64,000 nucleotides of DNA from Paludibacteraceae bacterium (GTDB lineage Bacteria; Bacteroidota; Bacteroidia; Bacteroidales; Paludibacteraceae): assembly GCA_017937025.1 (NCBI GenBank), contig JAGBEJ010000002.1, positions 124,001 to 188,000 of the forward strand. The letters are read 5' to 3'. The notes beneath the pieces are model-generated. The model saw only the letters and a program-made list of their open reading frames with translations, did not search any database and was not told where the DNA came from. This document shows positions 44,653 through 54,267 of this stretch, in pieces. The position numbers and the translations under genes were made by a program. Within the stretch, counting starts at the first letter, position 1. Each line of letters opens with the position of its first letter.

Positions 44653-45468
44653 TTACTTAGGCTGCTTGCCGATGTAAGCGAGGATACCGCCGTCAACGTA
44701 AAGTATCTGTCCGTTCACGAAGTTCGAAGCCTCCGAAGACAGGAACACTGCTGTGCCCATCAAGTCCTCTGGAGTTCCCCAGCGAGCGGCTGGAGTCTTG
44801 GCGATGATGAACTGGTCGAATGGGTGGCGCGAGCCGTCAGCCTGCTTCTCGCGCAAAGGCGCAGTCTGAGGAGTAGCGATGTAGCCAGGACCGATTCCGT
44901 TCACCTGAATATTGTGCTCAGCCCACTCGCAAGCGAGGTTGCGTGTCAGCATCTTGAGTCCGCCCTTGGCAGCCGCGTATGCGCAGACTGTCTCACGGCC
45001 GAGCTCGCTCATCAGAGAGCAGACGTTGATAATCTTGCCTCCGCCCTTGGCAATCATGCCAGGAGCCACAGCCTTGGACATGATGAAAGCGCCAGTCAGG
45101 TCGATGTCGATAACCTGGCGGAACTCCTCCACTGTCATGTCAGTAGCAGGGATACGCTTGATGATGCCGGCGTTGTTCACCAGAATGTCGATGCTGCCGC
45201 CGAAGTCCTTCTCTATCTGCGGAACGAACTTCTGCACATCAGCCTCGTTAGTGATGTCGAATACATATCCCTTTGCGTTGATGCCGAGCGATGCATACTC
45301 CTTCTCAGCGTCAGCTATCAGATTAGCACGGCGTCCGTTGAACGCGATTTTCGCACCAGCATAAGCCAAAGCCTTTGCGATAGCCATTCCTATGCCATAA
45401 GAGCCGCCTGTTACCAATGCAATTTTGCCCTCCAAAGAGAACTTGCCTAAAATGTTCTTATCCTCCAT
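44653..45468 (-). CDS. SDR dehydrogenase, gluconate 5-dehydrogenase/KduD-like
   Basis: A 271-aa classical short-chain dehydrogenase. The cofactor motif is TGGSYGIG, the NNAG motif follows (LVNNAGIIKR), and the catalytic set is Ser in NVCSLMS and Tyr-x3-Lys in AYAAAKGG. A QVNGIGPGYIATP loop and C-terminal VDGGILAYIG match gluconate 5-dehydrogenase and 2-deoxy-gluconate 3-dehydrogenase (KduD) enzymes, which interconvert keto-gluconates. It stands alone here, with no uronate-degrading genes nearby. The substrate is therefore uncertain. Confidence 0.88.
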   Translation of the reverse strand: MEDKNILGKFSLEGKIALVTGGSYGIGMAIAKALAYAGAKIAFNGRRANLIADAEKEYASLGINAKGYVFDITNEADVQKFVPQIEKDFGGSIDILVNNAGIIKRIPATDMTVEEFRQVIDIDLTGAFIMSKAVAPGMIAKGGGKIINVCSLMSELGRETVCAYAAAKGGLKMLTRNLACEWAEHNIQVNGIGPGYIATPQTAPLREKQADGSRHPFDQFIIAKTPAARWGTPEDLMGTAVFLSSEASNFVNGQILYVDGGILAYIGKQPK

Positions 45469-45620
45469 TTTTGTTTGTTATTTAGTGTTTATGAATAATT
45501 GCGAACAAAGTTACAAGAAACAAATCTAAGCATTTTTTTCGTGGTATGAAAAGCGGAATTGCACATTATGATTATTTTTAATTACACGCATAAAAATGAA
45601 TACTTTATCTGGATTTACAA

Positions 45621-45628
45621 TATATTTG
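45621..45628 (+). promoter_or_regulatory. -7 box of pepT
   Basis: TATATTTG, 38 bp before the pepT ATG. No clear -33 box. It lies in the otherwise empty, AT-rich 198-bp gap between the divergent SDR and pepT genes. Confidence 0.5.
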
Positions 45629-45666
45629 TATCATTTGTATGCAGTTCTTTTGCATAAACACACAAA

Positions 45667-46896
45667 ATGGCAATAACAGATAGATTTCTAAGATATATAA
45701 AGTTCGAGACGACATCGGACGAACACACAGACCAATGCCCCAGCACCAATGGGCAGAACATTCTCGCCGAAGCACTTAAAACAGAACTCATTGAGATTGG
45801 CGTAACCGACGCCGAAGTGAGCAAAGACGGATATGTCTATGCCACCATAGAAAGCAACACCGACGAGAATATTCCAACTATCGGATTCATTGCGCACATG
45901 GACACATCGCCGGACGCATCAGGAAAAGACGTCAAGGCAAGAATCGTGAGCAACTACGACGGCAGCGACATAACACTGAACAAAGAGAAGAACATAACAC
46001 TCGGCACAAAAGACTTCCCTGAACTGCTGAAGCACAAAGGCGAGGACATAATCGTGACCGACGGCACGACACTGCTCGGAGCCGACGACAAAGCCGGCAT
46101 AGCCGAGATAATGACCGCTGCCGAATACCTTATAAAGCATGACGAAATAAAGCACGGAAGGATAAGAATAGCCTTCACTCCAGACGAAGAAATCGGCCGC
46201 GGCGCTGACAAATTCGACGTGCAGAAATTCGGCGCCGACTGGGCTTACACAATGGACGGAGGCGAAGTCGGCGAGCTGGAGTTCGAGAACTTCAATGCCG
46301 CAAAAGCCAAGGTCACTATAAACGGCAGAAACATACACCCGGGCGAAGCAAAAGGCAAGATGAAGAACGCGAGCCTGATAGCTATGGAATTCGCCGGAAT
46401 GCTGCCGCAGAACGAGACTCCAGCCTGCACCGAGGGCTACGAAGGATTCTTCCACCTGACGAAAACCGAAGGCACTGTGGAACACGCGGAACTGCAATAC
46501 ATAATAAGAGACCACAGCCGCGAGAAGTTCGAGCAGAAGAAAAAGACAATGACGGAGTGCGCCGAAGCCATTAACCGCAAGCACGGCGAAGGTACGGCCG
46601 TGACCGACATTGAAGACCAGTACTACAACATGAGACAGGAGATAGAGCCTGTGATGCACATTGTAGAAATAGCACAGAAGGCTATGGAGAAAGCTGGCGT
46701 CAAGCCCAAGGTGCAACCGATAAGAGGCGGCACCGACGGCGCGCAGCTCTCGTTCATGGGACTGCCATGCCCCAACATCTTCGCCGGAGGCATGAACTTC
46801 CACGGCGTGCATGAGTACGTCCCAGTGCAGTCGATGGAAAAAGCGACAAACGTGATTATAGAAATCATCAAAGAAGTTTATAACAGAAAAGCATAA
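45667..46896 (+). CDS. pepT: Peptidase T (tripeptide aminopeptidase)
   Basis: A 409-aa M20 metallopeptidase of full family length. Zinc-site landmarks: [14 protein letters not shown] (His/Asp), [14 protein letters not shown] (bridging Asp), [15 protein letters not shown] (general base Glu) and the C-terminal [15 protein letters not shown] (His). The dimerisation domain contains [17 protein letters not shown]. It removes the N-terminal residue from tripeptides in the cytoplasm. The acyl-CoA ligase gene follows after 19 bp, so they are probably cotranscribed. Confidence 0.95.
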   Translation: MAITDRFLRYIKFETTSDEHTDQCPSTNGQNILAEALKTELIEIGVTDAEVSKDGYVYATIESNTDENIPTIGFIAHMDTSPDASGKDVKARIVSNYDGSDITLNKEKNITLGTKDFPELLKHKGEDIIVTDGTTLLGADDKAGIAEIMTAAEYLIKHDEIKHGRIRIAFTPDEEIGRGADKFDVQKFGADWAYTMDGGEVGELEFENFNAAKAKVTINGRNIHPGEAKGKMKNASLIAMEFAGMLPQNETPACTEGYEGFFHLTKTEGTVEHAELQYIIRDHSREKFEQKKKTMTECAEAINRKHGEGTAVTDIEDQYYNMRQEIEPVMHIVEIAQKAMEKAGVKPKVQPIRGGTDGAQLSFMGLPCPNIFAGGMNFHGVHEYVPVQSMEKATNVIIEIIKEVYNRKA

Positions 46897-46915
46897 ACAT
46901 AACCTGAAATACACA

Positions 46916-48682
46916 ATGGAAATAGAAAGAATTTTTGACCTGATAGCATACATCAAGGAGAAGTATGGCGAGGATCACAAAGTGTTCGGCTGCAAGAAGG
47001 ACAAGAAATGGGCGACAGTCAGCGCGAAAGAATACGGCGAGATGGCTGACGCTGTAAGCAAGGCTTTCATGGAAGCAGGATACGGCAAGGGAGACAAAGT
47101 GATTATCATATCGTCAAGCAGACCGGAATGGAATATATCCGATATGGCTGTGCTGCAATTCGGCGGCGTGTCCATACCCGTCTACCCTACTATTTCCGAG
47201 AAGGAATACGAGTACATATTCAGACACTCCGATGCCAAAGCCGTAATCGTGGAGAACAGCCACCTTTTCAACAAGATAAAGGACACTGCCGACAAAATCG
47301 AAAGCATAGAGAGAGTCATAACGATAGACAAAGTGGACGAAGAGCACACCACCATCGGCGAGATGATTGAATCCGGCATGAAAAGCCAGAAAGACGAGGA
47401 ACTCAGCAACGCGAAAAAAAGCATCAGCGGAAAAGACCTGGCAACGTTCATCTACACGTCAGGAACGACCGGACTGCCTAAGGGCGTGATGCTGAGCCAC
47501 AGCAACTTCGTCAACCAGCTGCTGAACCTCAGGGACATTCCGGACAAGAGAGTGAAAAAAGCACTCAGCTTCCTGCCTTTGTGCCACGTTTACGAAAGAA
47601 TGATGGTTTACCTGTATCAATACATAGGCGCGACAACATACTACGCCGAGAACATGGCGACCATCATGGAAAACCTGAAGGAAGTGAATCCGCAGATGAT
47701 GACGTGCGTGCCAAGACTTCTGGAGAAAATACAGGAGAAACTCATAGGCGCGGGCAAGAATCTGAAGGGACTGGACAAGAATATATACTACTGGGCGGTA
47801 AACGTAGCCAAGAGCTACGACCTTGACAAACAGACCGCAGCATACAAAATAAAGCACAAGATAGCCGACACACTGATTTACAAGAAATGGAGAGCGGCTC
47901 TGGGCGGCGACTTCGACATCGTCGTGAGCGGCGGCTCGAGCATCAACCCTGTGCTGACCAACTTCTTCAACGCCATGGGATGGCCAATCTTCGAGGGATA
48001 CGGCATGAGCGAGACTTCGCCTGTGATAGCAGTGTCGGAGAAATGGCCTATGGCAAGAAAAGCCGGCTCGGTAGGTCCTGCGCTGCCTGGCGTGCAGATA
48101 AAAATCTCGCCAGAGAACAACGAGATCTGCTGCAAGGGACACAACGTGATGATGGGTTACTACAAAGACCCAGAGAGAACCAAGGAGGTCATAGACTCTG
48201 ACGGATGGTTCCACACCGGCGACACAGGACGATTCGACAAGCACAAGAGACTATACATAACCGGCAGAATCAAGTCGCTCTTCAAGACATCAATGGGAAA
48301 ATACATCAATCCGGAGGTGCTGGAGCAGAAGTACTGCGAGTCGCCATTAATCGACCAGATGATGGTCGTGGGCGAGAATCAGAAATTCGCCGCCGCGCTC
48401 GTCGTGCCTAACTTCGACAACCTGCGCGAAGCCGCCAAGGCCCAAGGACTGGAGGCCGGTACAAACATCCAAATGGCCAACAACACGAAAATAACAAGAC
48501 TCGTGGCGGAAGACATGAAGAAATTCGACAGCAATTTCGGCGACTGGGAGCGTATAAAGAAAATAAAACTCATAAGCGACGAGTGGAACCAAGAATCCGG
48601 AATAATAACGCCGACACTCAAGCTCAGAAGAAATGTCATTCTCGAGAGATATGCGAACGAAATAGAGCAACTCTTCGAATGA
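46916..48682 (+). CDS. Long-chain fatty-acid-CoA ligase (AMP-forming)
   Basis: A 588-aa adenylate-forming enzyme. Motifs: the P-loop FIYTSGTTGLPKGVMLSH, then LSFLPLCHVYERM, the A5 segment GYGMSETSPVIAV, A7 GWFHTGDTGRFD and A8 KRLYITGRIKSLFKTSMGKY. This is the long-chain acyl-CoA synthetase subgroup without signal peptide. It activates fatty acids with ATP and CoA for lipid synthesis or uptake. Substrate length is not readable. Second gene of an operon with pepT. Confidence 0.92.
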   Translation: MEIERIFDLIAYIKEKYGEDHKVFGCKKDKKWATVSAKEYGEMADAVSKAFMEAGYGKGDKVIIISSSRPEWNISDMAVLQFGGVSIPVYPTISEKEYEYIFRHSDAKAVIVENSHLFNKIKDTADKIESIERVITIDKVDEEHTTIGEMIESGMKSQKDEELSNAKKSISGKDLATFIYTSGTTGLPKGVMLSHSNFVNQLLNLRDIPDKRVKKALSFLPLCHVYERMMVYLYQYIGATTYYAENMATIMENLKEVNPQMMTCVPRLLEKIQEKLIGAGKNLKGLDKNIYYWAVNVAKSYDLDKQTAAYKIKHKIADTLIYKKWRAALGGDFDIVVSGGSSINPVLTNFFNAMGWPIFEGYGMSETSPVIAVSEKWPMARKAGSVGPALPGVQIKISPENNEICCKGHNVMMGYYKDPERTKEVIDSDGWFHTGDTGRFDKHKRLYITGRIKSLFKTSMGKYINPEVLEQKYCESPLIDQMMVVGENQKFAAALVVPNFDNLREAAKAQGLEAGTNIQMANNTKITRLVAEDMKKFDSNFGDWERIKKIKLISDEWNQESGIITPTLKLRRNVILERYANEIEQLFE

Positions 48683-48695
48683 AAGAATAAAACAA

Positions 48696-48727
48696 TTGGG
48701 ATTTCTTAAAATATGTGACTAATTTTG
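48696..48727 (+). promoter_or_regulatory. Promoter of the secreted-protein gene
   Basis: TTG (48,696-48,698), 21 bp, then TAATTTTG (48,720-48,727), matching the Bacteroidetes -33/-7 layout. The ATG is 23 bp downstream. Confidence 0.65.
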
Positions 48728-48750
48728 CATTGCAAAACTAAAAAATCATA

Positions 48751-49791
48751 ATGAAACTGCATACAAACATACTGAAACTCATCATGGGAGCGGCATTCTG
48801 CGCCTCTGCCATGAACGTATGCGGACAAATCACAGCCTTCATGACCAGCGACGCCCGCTTCAACTACATAGGAGGAACGGCATCGCACCAGATAATCGAC
48901 AGCATCGTCGGAGTCGGCGTGTTTCCATGCGGAGACGAAGCCGTAGTCACCAGACAGAAGAAGACAAGAAACGACATGGGATTCTTGGTCGAGGAGACAT
49001 CGTGGATTATCGGTCCGGACGGTCACATGATACCATCCATCAAGAAGACAAACAAGATAGACAAAGCAGGAAGACCGCTCGAAAGCATATTCTACAACTG
49101 GGACGAGGATGTGGAATACTTCTTCGACGACATGAAGTACGAGTACAAGTACGACGACAACGGCGCCTGCGTCATCAAGAAATACTTCCAGGACGAGGAC
49201 GACAGATGGTTTCTGCACGACTCCACAAGGTTCCAGACGACATACAACAGCAACATGGACCCTGCGGAGATAACGACAGACAAATGGTACAACGGCATGT
49301 GGAACACTGTGCAGAAAGAGATTTACACATACGACAATCTGCACAGAATCGTCGGCATAGACTACTACAACTGGGACAACAAGTCGTGGAACATAACCAC
49401 GAAGAAGACCATGACCTACGGCGAAGGCGAAAACGCCAACAACGCCATACTCAAAGAGATGTACTGGAACGGGCAGATGTGGAAAGACATGTCGCACTCC
49501 GTGGGGAAGACACAGCTGAAAGGCATGACCAAAACGCTGTACACCACGATACTCACAAAGCACCTGACCAAAGCCAACGAAGAGACTCCGAAGAAGAAGC
49601 AAGGATTCTACATAAACGCCGGCAAGGAAAAAGCGTACATATACATATACGATTCCAAAGGCAAACTGCTTAACAAAGAAAAGGTTACAGAGACAAAATT
49701 CATAAACTTAGGCAAATACGGCAGCGGAACCTACACCATAAAGGTGACACAAAGAGACAGAAGCGTGTCCAGAAAAATCAAAATAAACTAA
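48751..49791 (+). CDS. Secreted protein with probable T9SS type A-like C-terminal domain
   Basis: A 346-aa exported protein. The N-terminus KLHTNILKLIMGAAFCASA is a signal peptide. The middle contains repeated Tyr-Asp-Asn-rich strands (YEYKYDDNGACVIKKY, IYTYDNLHRIVGIDYY) like RHS/YD-type or DUF3836-like proteins. The C-terminal 80 residues (AYIYIYDSKGKLLNKE ... GTYTIKVTQRDRSVSRKIKI) have the beta-sandwich pattern of a type A sorting domain. Probably surface-located. Exact role unknown. It has its own promoter. Confidence 0.75.
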   Translation: MKLHTNILKLIMGAAFCASAMNVCGQITAFMTSDARFNYIGGTASHQIIDSIVGVGVFPCGDEAVVTRQKKTRNDMGFLVEETSWIIGPDGHMIPSIKKTNKIDKAGRPLESIFYNWDEDVEYFFDDMKYEYKYDDNGACVIKKYFQDEDDRWFLHDSTRFQTTYNSNMDPAEITTDKWYNGMWNTVQKEIYTYDNLHRIVGIDYYNWDNKSWNITTKKTMTYGEGENANNAILKEMYWNGQMWKDMSHSVGKTQLKGMTKTLYTTILTKHLTKANEETPKKKQGFYINAGKEKAYIYIYDSKGKLLNKEKVTETKFINLGKYGSGTYTIKVTQRDRSVSRKIKIN

Positions 49792-49799
49792 AGATTTAG

Positions 49800-49830
49800 T
49801 TTGTAAAGAGCGGAAAAGTTCCTATATTTG
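49800..49830 (+). promoter_or_regulatory. Consensus promoter of tRNA-Cys
   Basis: TTTG (49,800-49,803), 19 bp, TATATTTG (49,823-49,830). A full match to the Bacteroidetes housekeeping promoter, 16 bp before the mature tRNA. Confidence 0.85.
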
Positions 49831-49846
49831 CACCACAAAACACGAT

Positions 49847-49917
49847 GGTCGGTTGGCCGAGTGGCTAGGCACCGGTCTGCAAAACCGTTTACAGCAGTTC
49901 GAATCTGCTACTGACCT
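49847..49917 (+). tRNA. tRNA-Cys (anticodon GCA)
   Basis: A 71-base cloverleaf. The acceptor stem is GGTCGGT/ACTGACC with one G-T pair, the D-arm starts GCCGAGTGGCTAGGC, the anticodon loop CTGCAAA carries GCA, and the T-arm AGCAGTTCGAATCTGCT holds the TTCGA loop. The discriminator base is T. The 3' CCA is not encoded. Confidence 0.95.
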
Positions 49918-49920
49918 CGA

Positions 49921-49955
49921 AAGGAGAAGAACAGAAATGTTCCTCTCCTTTTTTA
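49921..49955 (+). terminator. Terminator of tRNA-Cys
   Basis: AAGGAGAAGAACA pairs with TGTTCCTCTCCTT (one mismatch) and is followed by TTTT, directly after the tRNA. Confidence 0.85.
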
Positions 49956-50035
49956 TTTTTCAACAACTGCCATTTACTTATTAAACATATTTTTAAGGCA
50001 ATTTTCAATATCTTTGCAAGTCAAAATATCAAGCA

Positions 50036-50665
50036 ATGAGCGACAACAAGGAAATATACTCAAAAGACGTAATTGAGTTCGTGACTGTAGCAGCGGAATT
50101 CTCCAAATTTCTGGAGAGCGCATCCGTGTTCAGCAAAAGAGACTACATAAGCAAGCTGCTGAAACTGCTGCCGCTGCTCTACCTGAAAACGAGCCTCATA
50201 AACAAGCCGGAGACATTGCTTGACGACGAATACCTCGAGACATTCGTCAGCGAGACCGAATACGAGATGCTGCGCCAGGAAATCGCCGCGAAAATCGGAA
50301 CCTCCGACTCGTATCTGGAAATATACACACAGGACATGGAAGTAAGCGACGAGGCCAATGCCACTAACATATCCGAGGACCTCGCCGACATATACCAGGA
50401 CATAAAGAATTTCCTGATGAGATTTCAGGTAGGCAACGAAGACGTGATGAACGACGCTCTCGCCGAACTGATAGAGAACTTCAGGACATACTGGGGACAA
50501 AGGCTCGTGAACTGCATGCGCGCGCTGCACAACGCTTTCTACGCCCCTGAGACCGACTGGGAAGAAGACGAGGATGGCAAAACCGCTGACTCCGACGATG
50601 ACGAGGAAGAAGAAGCTGGAAATGAAAGAATGTCTAACAAATTCCTGAATTTTCAGAAGAAGTAA
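50036..50665 (+). CDS. DUF5063 protein
   Basis: A 209-aa mostly helical cytoplasmic protein of the DUF5063 family, typical of Bacteroidales. It has FVTVAAEFSKFLESAS near the start, a RDYISKLLKLLPLLYLKTSL helix and FRTYWGQRLVNCMRALHNAF near the end, followed by a strongly acidic tail (DSDDDEEEEAGNE). Function unknown. A TATCTTTG box lies at 50,009-50,016. It is the first gene of an operon with the exonuclease and methyltransferase genes. Confidence 0.85.
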   Translation: MSDNKEIYSKDVIEFVTVAAEFSKFLESASVFSKRDYISKLLKLLPLLYLKTSLINKPETLLDDEYLETFVSETEYEMLRQEIAAKIGTSDSYLEIYTQDMEVSDEANATNISEDLADIYQDIKNFLMRFQVGNEDVMNDALAELIENFRTYWGQRLVNCMRALHNAFYAPETDWEEDEDGKTADSDDDEEEEAGNERMSNKFLNFQKK

Positions 50666-50686
50666 CCACAAGGGACACGACTCGCG

Positions 50687-51352
50687 ATGACGATAGAACT
50701 TGCACAAAGCATAAAGAAAGACGAGATAAACGAGCTTCCTATCGAAAGGTTCGAAGGGCGGATTTTCGAGATAGACCAGAAAGCAAAGGTCAAAGCCGCT
50801 GTCGAGTACCTGAAGAACTACGGAGCCATCGGATTCGACACAGAGACAAGACCATCGTTCAAAAAAGGCGTGTCATACAAAGTGGCGTTGCTGCAGCTAT
50901 CCACCGACGACACATGCTTCCTGTTCAGACTCAACAAGATAGGATTTCCACAAGAACTGAGGACACTGCTTCAGAACACGAAAATCAAGAAAATAGCGTT
51001 GTCCAGCCACGACGACATAGCCGCACTGAAAAAAAGAGCCGACTTCCGCCCCGCCAATTTCGTGGAGATACAGAAGATGGTGAAAGAATACGGCATCACG
51101 GACCAAAGCCTGCAGAAGATTTACGCGATACTTTTCGACAAAAAAATATCGAAGGCGCAAAGGCTATCGAACTGGGAAAACGCAATACTCACAGACAAAC
51201 AAAAGACATACGCTGCGACAGACGCATGGACCACACTGCGCATCTACGAAAAGCTCATCGACATAAACCCTGACAACGTGGTGACAATAGTAAAAAGCGA
51301 CGACACCACACAGATGCCGCAGGACGCGCTCACAGCAGCCGGAAACATATAA
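50687..51352 (+). CDS. 3'-5' exonuclease, RNase D-like (DEDDy)
   Basis: A 221-aa DnaQ-like exonuclease domain. ExoI is GAIGFDTETRPSF (Asp, Glu), ExoII lies in ALSSHDDIAALKK (Asp) and ExoIIIepsilon is YAATDAWTTLRIYEKL (Tyr-x3-Asp). All four acidic residues and the Tyr of the DEDDy group are present. No HRDC domain is attached, unlike full RNase D. It probably trims RNA. The gene lies between DUF5063 and an RNA methyltransferase, 3 bp from the latter. Confidence 0.9.
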   Translation: MTIELAQSIKKDEINELPIERFEGRIFEIDQKAKVKAAVEYLKNYGAIGFDTETRPSFKKGVSYKVALLQLSTDDTCFLFRLNKIGFPQELRTLLQNTKIKKIALSSHDDIAALKKRADFRPANFVEIQKMVKEYGITDQSLQKIYAILFDKKISKAQRLSNWENAILTDKQKTYAATDAWTTLRIYEKLIDINPDNVVTIVKSDDTTQMPQDALTAAGNI

Positions 51353-51355
51353 GAC

Positions 51356-52549
51356 ATGGGAACAATAACACTGAAAAAAGGCAAAGAAGAGTCGCTCAAA
51401 AGGATGCACCCTTGGGTGTTCTCCGGAGCCATAGCAAGCACCACAGGCGAGTTTAACGAAGGAGACCTCGTGGAGGTAAAATCGTTCAACGGGGAGTTCC
51501 TCGGAGTTGGACACTACCAGATAGGAAGCATCGCCGTGAGAATACTCAGCTTCACAGAAAGGAAGATTGACAAGAGCTTCTGGGAAGAGAGAATCAAGGC
51601 GGCATACACACTGAGACAGAAACTCGGACTAACGCACAGCGACAGCAACAACACCTACCGTCTGGTGCACGGCGAGGGCGACAACCTGCCGGGACTCATC
51701 ATAGACATTTACGGCGACAGCGCTGTCATGCAGGCGCATTCCGTAGGCATGCACTACGTGAGACAAGAGATAGCCGAAGTGATAGTGGACGTGATAAAGG
51801 AAGTGAAGAACGTGTATTACAAGTCCGAGACCACCCTGCCCTACAAAGCCACACTCACCGACGGCGGCAAGGAGGACGGATACCTGATAGGCGGATGCGA
51901 CGGCGAGCCTGTCTCTACCGAGAACGGACTGAAATTCCACATCGACTGGCTGAGAGGCCAGAAGACCGGCTTCTTCATAGACCAGAGAGAAAACAGAGCG
52001 CTGCTTGAGAAATACTCCAAAGGCAAAGACGTGCTGAACATGTTCTGCTACACCGGCGGATTCTCATGCTACGCGCTCCGAGGCGGCGCCAAGACCGTCG
52101 ATTCGGTGGACAGCTCGGCTAAAGCCATAGACCTGACCAACAAGAACGTGGAGCTGAACTTCGACAAGGAGACACAGGACAGGCATCATGCGTTCGCGAT
52201 AGACGCGTTCAAGTATCTTGACGACATAAAGGACAAGTACGACCTCATAATCCTGGACCCGCCGGCTTTCGCCAAGCACAGAAGCGCGATAAGAAACGCC
52301 CTGCAAGGCTACCGCAAGCTCAACGCCAAGGCATTCGAGCAGATTAAGCCTAACGGTATCATCTTCACATTCTCATGCTCGCAGGCGATAGACAAGGAGC
52401 AGTTCCGACTGGCGGTGTTCAGCGCAGCGGCACAGAGCAAACGCAAGGTCAGAATCCTGCACCAGATGACACAGCCTCAGGACCACCCTATAAACATTTA
52501 TCATCCTGAAGGTGAATATCTTAAGGGACTCGTACTTTATGTTGAATAA
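51356..52549 (+). CDS. Class I SAM-dependent rRNA methyltransferase, RlmI-like
   Basis: A 397-aa protein. The N-terminal PUA domain starts TITLKKGKEESLKRMHPWVF. The Rossmann methyltransferase domain has VLNMFCYTGGFSCYALRGGA (SAM-binding motif I), TVDSVDSSAKAI and LIILDPPAFAKHR (motif IV). The FSCSQAIDKEQF segment gives a Cys near the C-terminus. RlmI makes m5C in 23S rRNA, and this family assignment implies rRNA cytosine methylation; the exact site is not known. It is cotranscribed with the exonuclease gene. Confidence 0.9.
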   Translation: MGTITLKKGKEESLKRMHPWVFSGAIASTTGEFNEGDLVEVKSFNGEFLGVGHYQIGSIAVRILSFTERKIDKSFWEERIKAAYTLRQKLGLTHSDSNNTYRLVHGEGDNLPGLIIDIYGDSAVMQAHSVGMHYVRQEIAEVIVDVIKEVKNVYYKSETTLPYKATLTDGGKEDGYLIGGCDGEPVSTENGLKFHIDWLRGQKTGFFIDQRENRALLEKYSKGKDVLNMFCYTGGFSCYALRGGAKTVDSVDSSAKAIDLTNKNVELNFDKETQDRHHAFAIDAFKYLDDIKDKYDLIILDPPAFAKHRSAIRNALQGYRKLNAKAFEQIKPNGIIFTFSCSQAIDKEQFRLAVFSAAAQSKRKVRILHQMTQPQDHPINIYHPEGEYLKGLVLYVE

Positions 52550-52583
52550 GAAATAGCACAAGAAAAGAACTCTAAAAACCGAT

Positions 52584-54161
52584 ATGACACTACAAGAAGA
52601 AATAAAGCGCAGAAGGACATTCGCCATAATCAGCCACCCGGACGCAGGTAAGACAACACTGACAGAGAAACTGCTGCTCTTCGGAGGCGCGATACACGTT
52701 GCTGGAGCGGTGAAATCAAACAAGATAAAGAAAACCGCGACTTCCGACTGGATGGAAATCGAGAAGCAGAGAGGTATCTCCGTGGCGACTTCCGTTATGG
52801 GATTCGAGTACGAGAACTACAAGATAAACATCCTGGACACCCCTGGACACGAGGATTTCGCCGAAGACACATTCAGAACGCTGACGGCTGTGGATTCTGT
52901 AATCATCGTAGTGGACATAGCCAAAGGTGTCGAGAAGCAGACCAGAAGGCTCATGGAGGTGTGCCGAATGAGAAACACGCCTGTAATCATATTCGTCAAC
53001 AAGACCGACCGAAACGGAAAGAACCCATTCGACCTGCTGGACGAGCTTGAAGAGGAACTGAAAATCAAGGTGCGTCCGCTGACATGGCCTATAAACCAGG
53101 GCGACAAGTTCAAAGGCGTTTACAACATATACAAGGAGAACCTCGCTCTCTACCGTCCAAGCAAACAGGTGGTCACAGAGTCTGTCGAAGTTGACATAAA
53201 CAGCAGCGACCTCGACGAGCATATCGGCGACCAGGACGCAGCACAGCTCAGAGAAGACCTTGAGCTCATCAACGGCGTTTACGACACATTCGACAAGGAG
53301 GCTTACCTCAGAGGCGAGCTTGCGCCAGTATTCTTCGGCTCCGCACTCAACAACTTCGGTGTCAAGGAGTTGCTGGACTGCTTTGTGGAAATAGCGCCAT
53401 GCCCAAGACCTACAAAGACCGAAGAGCGTGAGGTGAAGCCGGAAGAGCCGAACTTCTCCGGATTCATTTTCAAGATTCACGCTAACATGGACCCTAACCA
53501 CAGAAGCTGCATCGCTTTCGTGAAGATATGCTCCGGCAAGTTCGAGAGAAACGTCAACTACAAGCACGTCAGACAAGGCAAGACGATGAAGTTCTCAAGC
53601 CCGACGGCATTCATGGCGCAGAAGAAGGAAACTGTTGACGAGGCTTTCGCCGGCGACATCGTAGGACTGCCGGACAGCAACAGCACATTCAAGATAGGCG
53701 ACACGCTGACAAGCGGCGAGGACCTGCACTTCAAGGGACTGCCAAGCTTCTCGCCTGAGATGTTCAAATACATCGAGAACGCCGACCCTATGAAGGCAAA
53801 GCAGCTTGACAAGGGAATACAGCAGCTCATGGACGAGGGAGTGGCGCAGCTTTTCGTCAACCAGTTCAACGGACGAAAAATCATCGGAACCGTCGGACAG
53901 CTGCAGTTCGAAGTCATACAGTACCGACTGGAGCACGAATACAACGCCCTGTGCCGCTGGGAGCCTATCTCGCTCTACAAGGCGTGCTGGATAGAGTGCG
54001 ACGACAAGAACGAACTCGAGAACTTCAAGAGAAGAAAGGTGCAGTACATGGCGCTGGACAAGCAAGGCAGAGACGTGTTCCTCGCCGACTCAGGATACAT
54101 GCTGCAAGTGGCGCAGCAGGACTTCCCTAAAATCAAGTTCCACTTCTCTTCTGAATTCTAA
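52584..54161 (+). CDS. prfC: Peptide chain release factor 3
   Basis: A 525-aa translational GTPase of normal RF3 length. G1 is [17 protein letters not shown]2 lies in the [14 protein letters not shown] region, G3 is DTPGHEDF and G4 is FVNKTDR. RF3-specific regions follow ([18 protein letters not shown], then [17 protein letters not shown]). It removes RF1/RF2 from the ribosome after termination. It lies 34 bp after the methyltransferase gene and may share its transcript. Confidence 0.96.
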   Translation: MTLQEEIKRRRTFAIISHPDAGKTTLTEKLLLFGGAIHVAGAVKSNKIKKTATSDWMEIEKQRGISVATSVMGFEYENYKINILDTPGHEDFAEDTFRTLTAVDSVIIVVDIAKGVEKQTRRLMEVCRMRNTPVIIFVNKTDRNGKNPFDLLDELEEELKIKVRPLTWPINQGDKFKGVYNIYKENLALYRPSKQVVTESVEVDINSSDLDEHIGDQDAAQLREDLELINGVYDTFDKEAYLRGELAPVFFGSALNNFGVKELLDCFVEIAPCPRPTKTEEREVKPEEPNFSGFIFKIHANMDPNHRSCIAFVKICSGKFERNVNYKHVRQGKTMKFSSPTAFMAQKKETVDEAFAGDIVGLPDSNSTFKIGDTLTSGEDLHFKGLPSFSPEMFKYIENADPMKAKQLDKGIQQLMDEGVAQLFVNQFNGRKIIGTVGQLQFEVIQYRLEHEYNALCRWEPISLYKACWIECDDKNELENFKRRKVQYMALDKQGRDVFLADSGYMLQVAQQDFPKIKFHFSSEF

Positions 54162-54182
54162 CGCAAAGTACATATATAAAAT

Positions 54183-54214
54183 AAGAGGATGGCTTTTTCA
54201 GTCATCCTCTTTCC
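54183..54214. terminator. Bidirectional terminator between prfC and the LRR gene
   Basis: AAGAGGATG-GCTTTTTCAGT-CATCCTCTT followed by TTCC, 20 bp after prfC. An A-rich lead lets it serve the convergent gene less well. Confidence 0.7.
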
Positions 54215-54267
54215 ATTTTATTAATTCTCAGATAGTTTTTTTGTCTTGATAATATCTGATAGGAAAA

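Noticed and set aside
45919..46956. 345-aa open frame antisense to pepT
   Set aside because: Composition is Cys/Phe/Val/His-rich with no family pattern; pepT on the other strand has all its zinc-site motifs.
48706..49602. 298-aa open frame antisense to the secreted-protein gene
   Set aside because: Val/His-rich shadow; the plus-strand gene has a promoter, signal peptide and sorting-domain-like end.
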